Shown piece by piece: positions 16,645 through 24,862 of a stretch of DNA of 31,010 bases (positions are counted from its first letter, which is position 1; each line of letters begins with the position of its first letter). Both the position numbers and the translations under genes were made by a program. The stretch spans positions 1-31,010 of the forward strand of contig JBPBQS010000134.1 of NCBI GenBank assembly GCA_050920955.1. Reading direction: 5' to 3'. The notes under the pieces were generated by a model that was given only the letters and a program-made list of their open reading frames with translations, ran no database searches and was not told the DNA's origin. The DNA comes from CAXSEF01 sp050920955. GTDB lineage: Bacteria; Pseudomonadota; Alphaproteobacteria; Acetobacterales; Acetobacteraceae.

Positions 16645-16780
16645 GCCAAGGCAAGGCCAGGGCTCTGCCCTGGACCCGCCAGGGCGAGCCGCCCTGGACC
16701 GGCCTCACTTAAGTAGGGGTTTCCAAAGGCGAGCCTTTGGCGGAGTCCAGAGGCAGAGCCTCTGGCCTTTCTCGCTTCCC
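16645..16780. repeat. GC-type paired-hairpin element, full two-half copy (R4)
   Basis: This is the clearest full copy and fills almost the whole gap between two genes. The left half is GCAAGGCC, hairpin CCAGGGC/GCCCTGG (loop TCT), linker ACCCG, hairpin CCAGGGCG/CGCCCTGG (loop AGC). The centre is the palindrome ACTTAAGT. The right half is the same plan inverted: CCAAAGGC/GCCTTTGG, linker CGGAGT, CCAGAGGC/GCCTCTGG, then GGCCTTTCTCGCTTCCC reaching the exonuclease stop codon. Four stems have four different arm sequences, all fully paired. Confidence 0.93.
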
Positions 16781-17806
16781 TCAAGCCGCCACCTCCACGT
16801 CCTCGTCGCCGTACCCGATCATCCGCAGCGCCCGCCCCCGTATCCCGCGCAGGCCCGCCGCGTGGATCAGCGCCTCCTCGCTGCCGTGCGTGACCCAGAC
16901 CTCCGGCGCGGCCACCTCGTCCAGCGTGGCGTTCAGCTCGTCCCAGTCCGAGTGGTCCGAGATCACGAGCGGCAGCTCGATCCCGCGCGCCTTCGCCCTC
17001 TGGCGCACCCGCATCCACCCCGACGCCAGCCCCACCACCGGCTCGGCCAGCCTGCGCGCCCAGCGGTCCGCGATCGCCCCGGGCGGCGCCAGCACGATGG
17101 CGCCGACCAGCTCCGCCTTCGCCGCCACCGTCGCCGGCCGCAGGTCCCCCAGCGGCACGCCGAGCCGCTCGTAGAGCGCGCACACCGGGATCAGCGCGCC
17201 GTGCAGGTAGATCGGCCGGTCCCACCCCGCCTCGCGCAGCAGCGCGATCAGCCGCTGGCACTTGCCGAGCGCGTAGCAGCCGACGACGTGCGTGCGCTCG
17301 GGGAACAGCGCGACGCTGGCGACGAGGCGCGCAACCTCGCCGGCGGGCGGGGGGTGGCGGAACACCGGCAGGCCGAAGGTGGCCTCGGTGACGAAGACGT
17401 CGCACTCGATGGGCTCGAACGGGGCGCAGGTGGGGTCGCGCACGCGCTTGTAGTCGCCGCTGACGACGGCGCGGCTGCCGCGCCACTGCATCGCGACCTG
17501 GGCGCTGCCGAGCACGTGGCCGGCGGGCTGCATCCAGACGTCGACGCCGTTGATCGTGACGTGCTCGCCGGGGCGCAGCGCCTGCTGCACGACGCCGGCG
17601 CGGCCCTCGCCCATGCGCACGTCCATGATCGCGAGCGACTCCGCGGTGGCCAGCACGGCCTGGTGCCCTGGCCGCGCATGATCGGCGTGGGCGTGGGTGA
17701 TGATGGCGCGGTCGACGGGGTTGACCGGGTCGATGTGGAACCCCCCCGGCTCGCAGAACAGGCCGTCCGGCCGGGGGAAGAGCCAGGTGTCGGGATGCGG
17801 TGGCAT
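16781..17806 (-). CDS. Ligase-associated metallo-beta-lactamase-fold exonuclease
   Basis: The product has 341 residues from ATG 17806. The metal site THAHADHARPGH (37-48) gives the HxHxDH motif, and PAGHVLGSAQV and SGDYKR hold the further His and Asp ligands of the MBL/beta-CASP-type group. This is the family annotated as DNA-ligase-associated exonuclease, related to mRNA 3'-end processing factors and SNM1-type nucleases. In the Pseudomonas putida cluster the protein is grouped with ligase, helicase and phosphoesterase as a repair set. A TTG seven codons upstream (17827) is an alternative start; neither has a strong ribosome site. It is upstream of, and co-directional with, the ligase gene. 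The stop is followed at once by the element end GGGAAGCGAG. Confidence 0.92.
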   Translation of the reverse strand: MPPHPDTWLFPRPDGLFCEPGGFHIDPVNPVDRAIITHAHADHARPGHQAVLATAESLAIMDVRMGEGRAGVVQQALRPGEHVTINGVDVWMQPAGHVLGSAQVAMQWRGSRAVVSGDYKRVRDPTCAPFEPIECDVFVTEATFGLPVFRHPPPAGEVARLVASVALFPERTHVVGCYALGKCQRLIALLREAGWDRPIYLHGALIPVCALYERLGVPLGDLRPATVAAKAELVGAIVLAPPGAIADRWARRLAEPVVGLASGWMRVRQRAKARGIELPLVISDHSDWDELNATLDEVAAPEVWVTHGSEEALIHAAGLRGIRGRALRMIGYGDEDVEVAA

Positions 17807-17862
17807 CCGCGGAGTGTGCGGCCACAAACGCCCGCGGCCAAGCCGGGTGGAACTCCCTCGTG

Positions 17863-17921
17863 CGCCGGTCCAGGGGCGGCTCGCCCCTGGCGGGTCCGGG
17901 CAGAGCCCGGCCTTGCTTGCC
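17863..17921. repeat. GC-type paired-hairpin element, half copy (R5)
   Basis: Inner hairpin CCAGGGGCG/CGCCCCTGG (loop GCT) at 17870-17890, linker CGGGT, outer hairpin CCGGGC/GCCCGG (loop AGA) at 17896-17910, then GGCCTTGCTTGCC. On the minus strand GGCAAGCAAGGCC follows directly on the cfa stop codon. It is nearly the exact reverse complement of the copy at 13077. Confidence 0.92.
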
Positions 17922-19145
17922 TCAGTCCGCCGCCTGGAGCTCCCTGACCGCGACCGCGTCCGCCATGTACCCCCGCGTCATCGGCACGACGCCCTCGCGG
18001 CGCGCGAGCTGAACCTGGAACACCATGTGCCCGTGGTGGCGGAACGTCAGCTCGCAGGCGGAGAGGTAGAACTCGAACATGCGGCAGAACCGCTCGTCGT
18101 AGAGCGCCGCCACCTTCGCCCGGTGCGCCGCGAACCTCGTGCGCCAGTGCCGCAGCGTCTCGGCGTAGTGGAGCCGCAGGATCTCGCAGTCCGTGGCGTA
18201 GAGCCCGCTGCGCTCGACCGCGCCGAACACCTCCGAGAGCGCCGGGGAATACCCGCCGGGGAAGATGTACTTCGCGAGCCAGGCGTTGGTGCCGCCGGGC
18301 CCGTCGCTGCGCCCGATCGCGTGCACCAGCGCGACCCCGTCGTCGGCGAGGCAGCGCCGGACCACCTCGAAGAACGTCGCGTGGTGGCCCACGCCGACGT
18401 GCTCGAACATGCCCACCGAGACGACCCGGTCGAAGACGCGATCGACGCCGCGGTAGTCCGCCAGCTCGAACCGCACCTGCCCCGACAGTCCCGCCGCCTC
18501 AGCCCGCGCCCGCGCCACGCCGAGCTGCTCCTCCGAAAGCGTGATCCCCGTGACCCGCACGCCGTGCTCGCGCGCGAGCGTGATCGCCATGCCCCCCCAC
18601 CCGCAGCCGATGTCGAGCACCTCCATCCCCGGCCGCAGCAGGAGCTTCCTCGCGATGTGCCGTTTCTTCGCGCGCTGCGCCTCCTCCAGCGTCTCGCCGC
18701 CGCGCTCGAAATACGCGCACGAGTACTGCCGGTCCTCGTCCAGGAACAGCGAGTACAGCGCCCCGTTCAGGTCGTAGTGGTGCGCCACGTTGCGCCGCGA
18801 GCGCCCGGCGGGATTGAACTGCGCGACCCGCCGCCCGAGCCCGCGCGCCCGCTCCACCAGCGCGCCCATGGGGTGCGAGGCGTCCTCCATGTTGAGGAAC
18901 AGCAGCGCGAGAACCTCGTGGATGCCGCAGCCCTCCGGCACCAGCGAGCCGTCCATGTAGCACTCGCCGAACGCCAGCCCCGGGTTCAGCGCGAGCCCGC
19001 GCACCGCGGCGGCGCTGCGCAGCGCGAAGCCCGCCTCCGGCCCCGGCTCGCTGCCGTACACGCGCACGCCGCCATCCGGGTAGCGCACGGCGAGCCGCCC
19101 CCGCCTGACCAGCCTCGAGAGGATCGCGTCCAGCAGCTTGCGCAT
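17922..19145 (-). CDS. cfa: Cyclopropane-fatty-acyl-phospholipid synthase family protein
   Basis: This is a SAM-dependent enzyme that methylenates cis double bonds of membrane phospholipid acyl chains. The 407-residue product has the N-terminal lipid-binding region (about 1-110), then HHYDLNGALYSLFLDEDRQY (122-141), YSCAYF (141-146), the SAM site VLDIGCGWGG (176-185) and the late IFPGGYSPALSEV and AFxxH-type regions of the family. The ATG at 19145 has GGAGG five bases upstream, which fixes the start. An upstream extension through the divergent gap is not needed. Cfa is usually induced in stationary phase or acid stress. Nothing in the promoter region identifies the control here. Its position between the two halves of the repair cluster is odd. 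Confidence 0.94.
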   Translation of the reverse strand: MRKLLDAILSRLVRRGRLAVRYPDGGVRVYGSEPGPEAGFALRSAAAVRGLALNPGLAFGECYMDGSLVPEGCGIHEVLALLFLNMEDASHPMGALVERARGLGRRVAQFNPAGRSRRNVAHHYDLNGALYSLFLDEDRQYSCAYFERGGETLEEAQRAKKRHIARKLLLRPGMEVLDIGCGWGGMAITLAREHGVRVTGITLSEEQLGVARARAEAAGLSGQVRFELADYRGVDRVFDRVVSVGMFEHVGVGHHATFFEVVRRCLADDGVALVHAIGRSDGPGGTNAWLAKYIFPGGYSPALSEVFGAVERSGLYATDCEILRLHYAETLRHWRTRFAAHRAKVAALYDERFCRMFEFYLSACELTFRHHGHMVFQVQLARREGVVPMTRGYMADAVAVRELQAAD

Positions 19146-19269
19146 CGCAGCCTCCGTCCTGTCCCCGCGGTATGCGGATAAACGTGGACGCTTGGTAATC
19201 ACTGTCGGGAGAGCGCCCGCCGCAGCCATGCCGCTTGGCGGCGCGCCCCGGCTGGCCTATCTCCGGCGC

Positions 19270-21759
19270 ATGACCGGAACATTGCCGGAACCCTTCGCCG
19301 CCTGGTTCGCCGGGCGCGGCTGGGCCCCGCGCGCGCACCAGCTCGCCATGCTCGACGCCGCCGCCGACGGCGAGAGCGCCCTGCTGATCGCGCCGACCGG
19401 CGGCGGCAAGACGCTGGCCGGCTTCCTCCCCAGCCTCGTCGCGCTGGCGTCCGACGCCGGCCACGGCCTGCACACCCTCTACGTCTCGCCGCTCAAGGCG
19501 CTGGCGACCGACATCGCCCGCAACCTCCTCGCCCCCGTCGCCGAGATGGCCCTCTCGATCACCGTCGAGACCCGCACCGGCGACACCCCCGCCGACCGCC
19601 GCAAGCGCCAGCGCGAGAACCCCCCCGACATCCTGCTCACCACGCCGGAAAGCCTCGCCCTCCTCCTGTCCCAGACCACCGCGCCCGCGCTGTTCGCCGG
19701 CCTGCGCTGCGTGGTCGTCGACGAGGTCCACGCGCTCGCCGGCACCAAGCGCGGCGACCAGCTCGCCCTCGGCCTCGCCCGCCTGGCCACGCTGGTCCCC
19801 GGCCTGCGCGTCGTCGGCCTGTCCGCGACCGTCGCCCACCGCGCCGCCATCGAGGCCTACGTCGGCCTCGGCGGCCCCGTCCGCCTGGTCGAGGAGCCCG
19901 CCGGCGCCCCCCCCGAGCTGTCGATGATGCTGCCCGACGGCCGCGTCCCCTGGTCCGGCCGCATGGGCGTCGCCGCCGCCTCCGCCGTGCTCGACCGCAT
20001 CGCGGGCGCCGGCATGACCATCGTGTTCGTCAACACCCGCGCGCAGGGCGAGCTGCTGTTCCAGGCGCTGTGGAAGCTGAACGAGGCGACGCTGCCGATC
20101 GCGCTGCACCACGGCAGCCTCGACATCGGCCAGCGCCGCAAGGTCGAGGCCGCGATGTCGCGCGGCGAGCTGCGCGGCGTGGTGGCGACCTCCTCGCTCG
20201 ACCTCGGCATCGACTGGGGCGGCGTGGACCAGGTGATCCAGGTCGGCGCCCCCAAGGGCGTCTCGCGCCTGGTGCAGCGCGTCGGCCGCTCCAACCACCG
20301 CATGGACGAGAGCAGCCGCGCCATCCTCGTCCCCGCCAACCGCTTCGAGGTCCTCGAGTGCGAGGCCGCCATGCTCGGCGTCGCGGCACGCGAGCTGGAC
20401 GGCGACCCGCCGCGCCCGGGCGGCCTCGACGTCCTCGCCCAGCACCTGCTGCTGTGCGCCGCCTCCGCCCCGTTCCACGTCGACGCGATGTTCGCCGAGG
20501 TCCGCCGCGCCGCCCCCTACGCCGCGCTGTCGCGCCAGGACTTCGACGACACGCTCGGCTTCGTGGAGGACGGCGGCTACGCGCTGCACGCCTACGAGCG
20601 CTACCGCAAGCTGTTCCGCGACGCCGACGGATACGTCCACGTCCGCGCCGCCCGCATCGGCCAGCGCGCCCGCATGAACATCGGCACCATCGTCGAGGCG
20701 CCGCTGCTCACCGTGCGCCTCGGCGGCCCCCGCGGCTTCCGCCTCGGCGAGATCGAGGAGGGCTTCGCCAACATCCTCGCCCCCGGCCACACCTTCCTGT
20801 TCGGCGGCCGCCTGCTGCGCTTCCTGCGCATCCGCGAGACCACGGTGGAGTGCGCCGAGGGCGGCCCCGGCGAGCCGATGATCCCGACCTACGCCGGCAG
20901 CAAGTACCCCATGACCAGCAACCTGGCCGAGCGCGTCCGCGCCATGCTGCACGACCCCACGAGCTGGCACCTCTACCCCGACCAGGTCCGCGAGTGGCTG
21001 GAGCTGCAGGCCCTGCGCTCCGAGCTCCCCGGCCCCGACGACCTGCTCGTGGAGATCTTCCCCCGCAGCGGCCGCTGGTTCCTGGTCGCCTACTGCTTCG
21101 AGGGCCGCAACGCCCACCAGACCCTCGGCCTGCTGCTCACCAAGCGCATGGAGCGCGCCGGCGCCCAGCCGCTCGGCTTCGTCGCCACCGACTACGTGAT
21201 CGCCGTCTGGTCCGGGCAGGAGCCGCGCGACATCGACTCCCTGTTCGACCAGGACATGCTCGGCGACGACCTGGAGGCCTGGATGGCCGAGTCCTCCATG
21301 CTCCGCCGCACCTTCCGCAACATCGCCGTCGTCTCCGGCCTCGTCGAGCGCCACCAGCCCGGCGCCAACCGCAACCGCCGCCAGGTCACGGTCAACACCG
21401 ACCTGATCTACGACGTCCTGCGCCGCCACCAGCCCGACCACGTCCTCCTGCGCGCCACCCGCGCCGACGCCGCCGGCGGCCTCACCGACCTCGCCCGCCT
21501 CGCCGCCATGCTCGGCCGCGTCGCCGGACGCATCCGCACCGTCCGCCTCTCGCGCGTCTCGCCGCTCGCAGTCCCCGTCCTGCTCGACATCGGCCGCGAG
21601 ACCGTGCGCACCGAGGCCGACGAGGAGGCCATGCTCGCCGAGACCGAGCAGCTCGTCGCCGAGGCCACCGGCGACGCGGTGCCGTCCACCGAGGAGATGC
21701 GCGTGCACCCGGTCCACCGCGCCAACCTGCGCCGCGCCCGCCGGCAGCCCACGGCATGA
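19270..21759 (+). CDS. Ligase-associated DEXH-box DNA helicase, Lhr-Core type
   Basis: This is a superfamily 2, 3'-to-5' type helicase of 829 residues. Walker A is APTGGGKT at 41-48, the DEXH box is DEVH at 151-154, and motif III is SAT at 185-187. SSLDLGIDWGGVDQVIQVGAP and SRLVQRVGRSNH are motifs V and VI. A winged-helix and Lhr-Core C-terminal domain follow. The length is that of Lhr-Core without the long tail of full Lhr. It belongs to the ligase-associated subgroup, and its three usual partners are nearby. I start at ATG 19270 (MTGTLPEPFAAWF). ATG 19228 adds 14 residues without a family match, and neither has a strong ribosome site. It is divergent from cfa. The phosphoesterase gene follows, with a full hairpin element filling the gap. 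Confidence 0.95.
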   Translation: MTGTLPEPFAAWFAGRGWAPRAHQLAMLDAAADGESALLIAPTGGGKTLAGFLPSLVALASDAGHGLHTLYVSPLKALATDIARNLLAPVAEMALSITVETRTGDTPADRRKRQRENPPDILLTTPESLALLLSQTTAPALFAGLRCVVVDEVHALAGTKRGDQLALGLARLATLVPGLRVVGLSATVAHRAAIEAYVGLGGPVRLVEEPAGAPPELSMMLPDGRVPWSGRMGVAAASAVLDRIAGAGMTIVFVNTRAQGELLFQALWKLNEATLPIALHHGSLDIGQRRKVEAAMSRGELRGVVATSSLDLGIDWGGVDQVIQVGAPKGVSRLVQRVGRSNHRMDESSRAILVPANRFEVLECEAAMLGVAARELDGDPPRPGGLDVLAQHLLLCAASAPFHVDAMFAEVRRAAPYAALSRQDFDDTLGFVEDGGYALHAYERYRKLFRDADGYVHVRAARIGQRARMNIGTIVEAPLLTVRLGGPRGFRLGEIEEGFANILAPGHTFLFGGRLLRFLRIRETTVECAEGGPGEPMIPTYAGSKYPMTSNLAERVRAMLHDPTSWHLYPDQVREWLELQALRSELPGPDDLLVEIFPRSGRWFLVAYCFEGRNAHQTLGLLLTKRMERAGAQPLGFVATDYVIAVWSGQEPRDIDSLFDQDMLGDDLEAWMAESSMLRRTFRNIAVVSGLVERHQPGANRNRRQVTVNTDLIYDVLRRHQPDHVLLRATRADAAGGLTDLARLAAMLGRVAGRIRTVRLSRVSPLAVPVLLDIGRETVRTEADEEAMLAETEQLVAEATGDAVPSTEEMRVHPVHRANLRRARRQPTA

Positions 21760-21895
21760 GGAAGCAAGCAAGGCCAAAGGCTCCGCCTCTGGATTCCGCC
21801 AAAGGCTGCGCCCTTGGAACGCACCACTTAGCAAGGCCAGTCCAGGGCGGCTCGCCCTGGCGGGTCCAGGGCAGCGCCCTGGCCTTCCTTCGCCC
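21760..21895. repeat. GC-type paired-hairpin element, full copy (R6)
   Basis: It fills the gap exactly from the helicase stop to the GTG of the next gene. GAAGCAAGCAAGGCC begins one base after the stop. The left half has slightly imperfect stems (CCAAAGGC/GCCTCTGG and CCAAAGGC/GCCCTTGG), and the centre is ACTTAG. The right half has perfect stems CCAGGGCG/CGCCCTGG and CCAGGGC/GCCCTGG, ending GGCCTTCCTTCGCCC at the start codon. The 5' leader of the downstream gene is therefore the element itself. Confidence 0.92.
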
Positions 21896-22588
21896 GTGAC
21901 CGCGACCCTCCCCCTCGCCGGCGAGCGCCTCCTCCTCGACCCCGCCGGCGCCCTGTTCTGGCCCGCCGCGTCGACGCTCGTGGTCGCCGACCTGCACCTG
22001 GAGAAGGGCACCGCCGCCGCCCGACGCGGCAGCCTGGTGCCGCCGTGGGACACGCGGATCACGCTGGACCGCCTGGCCGCGCTGCTGGAGCGCTGGCAGC
22101 CGTCGCGCGTGGTGCTGCTGGGCGACAGCTTCCACGACCGCCACGCCGCCGCCCGCCTGCCGCCCGAGGAGGCCGCCCGCCTCCTGCACATGGCCGCGCG
22201 CGCCGAGTTCGTCTGGGTGAGCGGCAACCACGACCCGCTGCCGCCTGACGGCCTGCGCGGCGCCTCCGTCGCGGAGTGGCGCCACGGCCCGCTCGCCTTC
22301 CGCCACCAGGCGCGTCGCGCGCCCTGCGACGCGGCGGCCGAGGTCTGCGGCCACCACCACCCCAAGGCCCGCGTGCGCACCCGCGCCGGCTGGATCAGCC
22401 GCGCCTGCTTCGTGACCTCGCCGAGCCGGCTGATGCTGCCCGCGCTGGGCGCCTACACCGGCGGCCTGGACGTGGCGCACCCCGAGATCGCGGCGCTGTT
22501 CCCCGACGGCGGCCAGGTGTTCCTGCTGGGCCGCGAGCGCCTGTTCAGCTTCGCGCTCGGCCACGTCGGCGCCCAGGCCACCGCCTGA
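21896..22588 (+). CDS. Ligase-associated metallophosphoesterase
   Basis: This is a calcineurin-type phosphoesterase of 230 residues. The metal-binding motifs are in order: ADLHLEKG (31-38), LLGDSFHD (74-81), SGNHD (109-113) and CGHHHP (151-156). This pattern is the DNA-ligase-associated phosphoesterase family; the Pseudomonas putida member is a manganese-dependent single-strand DNA endonuclease. The start is GTG 21896, immediately after the hairpin element, and MTATLPLAGERLLLDP agrees with the family N-terminus. There is no Shine-Dalgarno sequence, so translation may depend on coupling or on the structured leader. Together with helicase, ligase and exonuclease it completes the four-gene repair set. 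Confidence 0.93.
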   Translation: MTATLPLAGERLLLDPAGALFWPAASTLVVADLHLEKGTAAARRGSLVPPWDTRITLDRLAALLERWQPSRVVLLGDSFHDRHAAARLPPEEAARLLHMAARAEFVWVSGNHDPLPPDGLRGASVAEWRHGPLAFRHQARRAPCDAAAEVCGHHHPKARVRTRAGWISRACFVTSPSRLMLPALGAYTGGLDVAHPEIAALFPDGGQVFLLGRERLFSFALGHVGAQATA

Positions 22589-22622
22589 GCCCGCCCGTCG
22601 CGCTTGCCAGGACCGCGCCCCG

Positions 22623-22635
22623 CCACACATTGTGG
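22623..22635. promoter_or_regulatory. Short inverted repeat upstream of the photolyase gene
   Basis: CCACA and TGTGG flank CAT in the 127-base gap before phr. It could be an operator half-site pair, but a five-base stem of this kind occurs often by chance. No -35/-10 pair near it is convincing. Confidence 0.2.
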
Positions 22636-22715
22636 TGACAGCAATCCAGACACCCGCAGCACCCCGGCGATCGGCGGCCCCCCGGCGCATCGAGCCGGCA
22701 GGAGGACCAGGACGC

Positions 22716-24194
22716 ATGGCGACCAAGGCCGGACCCGCCCGCAAGGGCCCCACCGGCACGACGCTGCTCTGGTTCCGCCAGGACCTGCGCCTCGCCGACA
22801 ACCCGGCGCTGACCGCGGCGCTGGCCGACGGCGGCCCCGTGCTGGCCGCCTACGTGCTCGACGAGTCCGCCGGCGGCCGCTGGGCCCCGGCGAGCGCGTC
22901 GCGCTGGTGGCTGCACCACACCCTCGAGTCGCTCGCCGTCGACCTCGCCAGCCGCGGCGCCAGCCTCGTGCTGCGCCGCGGCCCCGCCACCGAGACCATC
23001 GCCGCCCTGGCCCGCGAGTGCGGCGCCACGCAGGTCCACGCCGGCCTGATGCACGAGCCCTGGGCCCGCGCCCGCGACGCCGAGACCACCGAGGCGCTGG
23101 CCGCCCAGGGCGCCACGCTGCACCTGCACCAGGTCTCGACGCTGTACGCGCCCGACCAGGTGAAGACCAAGACCGGCTCCGTCTACGGCGTCTACACCCC
23201 CTACGCGAAGGCCTGCCGCGCCCTGGGCGAGCCCGCGCCGCCGCAGCCCGCGCCCGATCGCATCCCCGGAGCGAAGCCGCCCGCCTCCGACGCGCTCGCC
23301 TCCTGGGGCCTGCTGCCGAGCAGGCCCGACTGGGCCGGCGGCATGCGCGAGACCTGGACCCCCGGCGAGGCCGGCGCCCACGGCCGCCTCGACACCTTCA
23401 TGAAGCGCGGCGTCGCCGGCTACGACCAGGACCGCAACATCCCCGGCCGCGACACCACCTCGATGCTCTCGCCGCACCTGCACTGGGGCGAGCTGTCCCC
23501 CAACCAGGTCTGGCACGCCGCCCGCGCCGCCGGCTCCGGCAAGGCGCTCGACGTGTTCCTCGCCGAGCTGCTCTGGCACGAGTTCTCCGCCTACCTGCTG
23601 TGGCACCGCCCGGAGCTGCCCGACGCCCCGCTGCGCCCCGCCTTCGCCGCCATCCCCTGGCGCACCGAGCCCGCCGAGCTGCAGGCATGGCAGCGCGGCC
23701 GAACCGGCGTGCCGATCGTCGACGCCGGGATGCGACAGCTCTGGAACATGGGCTGGATGCACAACCGCCTGCGCCTGATCACCTCGTCGTTCCTGGTCAA
23801 GCAGCTCCTCGTCGACTGGGTCGCCGGCGAGGAGTGGTTCTGGGACACGCTGGTCGACGCCGACCTCGCCGCCAACAGCGTGAGCTGGCAGTGGATCGCC
23901 GGCTGCGGCGTCGACGCCCAGCCGTACTTCCGCGTCTTCAACCCCGTCACCCAGGCCGGCAACTTCGACCCCGACGGCGACTTCGTCCGCCGCTGGGTGC
24001 CCGAGCTGAAGGACGTGCCGACCCGCTGGCTGCACGCCCCCTGGGAGGCCCCGCCCGCCGTGCTCGCCAAGGCCGGCGTCACCCTGGGCGAGACCTACCC
24101 CCACCCCGTCGTCGACCTCGGCGAGGCCCGCCAGCGCGCGCTCGACACCTTCCGCCGCACCGTCGCGCCGGCCCGGGCCGGAAGCCCCGCGTGA
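22716..24194 (+). CDS. phr: Class I deoxyribodipyrimidine photolyase
   Basis: This is a light-driven flavoprotein that splits cyclobutane pyrimidine dimers. The product has 492 residues. The N-terminal antenna domain starts TTLLWFRQDLRLADNPAL (15-32). The FAD domain has GRTGVPIVDAGMRQLWNMGW (328-347) followed by MHNRLRLI, then NSVSWQWIAGCGVD and PYFRVFNPVTQ (403-413), all standard class I signatures. I choose ATG 22716, which has AGGA four bases and GGAGG ten bases upstream. A GTG at 22632 would add a 28-residue leader. The last codon overlaps the next gene (GTGA), so the two are translationally coupled. A photolyase next to the ligase cluster extends the repair theme. Confidence 0.96.
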   Translation: MATKAGPARKGPTGTTLLWFRQDLRLADNPALTAALADGGPVLAAYVLDESAGGRWAPASASRWWLHHTLESLAVDLASRGASLVLRRGPATETIAALARECGATQVHAGLMHEPWARARDAETTEALAAQGATLHLHQVSTLYAPDQVKTKTGSVYGVYTPYAKACRALGEPAPPQPAPDRIPGAKPPASDALASWGLLPSRPDWAGGMRETWTPGEAGAHGRLDTFMKRGVAGYDQDRNIPGRDTTSMLSPHLHWGELSPNQVWHAARAAGSGKALDVFLAELLWHEFSAYLLWHRPELPDAPLRPAFAAIPWRTEPAELQAWQRGRTGVPIVDAGMRQLWNMGWMHNRLRLITSSFLVKQLLVDWVAGEEWFWDTLVDADLAANSVSWQWIAGCGVDAQPYFRVFNPVTQAGNFDPDGDFVRRWVPELKDVPTRWLHAPWEAPPAVLAKAGVTLGETYPHPVVDLGEARQRALDTFRRTVAPARAGSPA

Positions 24195-24862
24195 TCCCGC
24201 GCGACCGGGCGCTGCGCATCGTCGGCGACGTCCACGGCGACGCCCACGCCTTCGCCTTCGCCGCCGACACCGACCGCTTCGTGGTCCAGCTCGGCGACCT
24301 CACCGACGGCGGCCCCGACAGCGCCGCCGTGCTGCGCCTCGCCTTCCGCCTGCTCGACGAGGGCCGCGGCCTGTTCCTGCTCGGCAACCACGACCGCAAG
24401 CTCGGCCGCACCCTGGCCGGCTTCTCCGTGCGCATGGACCGCGCGCTGCAGGACACCCTGACCCAGCTCGACGAGCCCCTGCGCGCCCGCGCGCTCGCCG
24501 AGATCGGCCGCGCCCCCGCCTGGATCGCCGACGGCCCGCGCTTCTTCGTCCACGGCAGCTTCGACCCGCGCATGCTGCACGAGGCCCCGCCCCCGCCGCT
24601 CGCCGGCGTGACGCCCCTGCTGTCGCGCGCCCTGTTCGGCCAGACCACCGGCCGCACCCAGGCCGACGGCTTCCCCGAGCGCGTCCTGCGCTGGGTCGAC
24701 CGCATCCCCCCCGGCATGACCGCCTACGTCGGCCACGACCGCCGCAGCACCGACGGCCGCCCCCTCGTCAAGGAAGGCGCCCTGGGCGGCACCGCCATCT
24801 TCGTCGACACCGGCGCCGGCAAGGGCGGGCACCTGTCCTGGATCGACCTGCCCGCCGCGTAG
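24191..24862 (+). CDS. Metallophosphoesterase, PPP-phosphatase-like
   Basis: This is a 223-residue calcineurin-like phosphoesterase. The motifs GDVHGD (12-17), QLGDLTDGGPDS (33-44), LLGNHDRK (63-70), FVHGSFDPR and YVGHDRR cover the full di-metal site of the PPP/ApaH/PrpA-type group. It could be a protein phosphatase or a dinucleoside-polyphosphate or nucleic-acid phosphoesterase; the sequence does not decide. The GTG start at 24191 overlaps the photolyase stop by four bases, which points to coupled expression and possibly to a role with photolyase, although that is inference. It is not the ligase-associated phosphoesterase, which is the separate gene at 21896. A full hairpin element begins right after its stop codon. 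Confidence 0.85.
   Translation: MIPRDRALRIVGDVHGDAHAFAFAADTDRFVVQLGDLTDGGPDSAAVLRLAFRLLDEGRGLFLLGNHDRKLGRTLAGFSVRMDRALQDTLTQLDEPLRARALAEIGRAPAWIADGPRFFVHGSFDPRMLHEAPPPPLAGVTPLLSRALFGQTTGRTQADGFPERVLRWVDRIPPGMTAYVGHDRRSTDGRPLVKEGALGGTAIFVDTGAGKGGHLSWIDLPAA

Noticed and set aside
18499..22380. 1293-codon minus-strand open frame
   Set aside because: It is a shadow of the cfa and Lhr-Core genes in high-GC DNA. The composition is Gly/Ala/Val/Gln-rich without any domain, while both overlapped genes have full motif sets.
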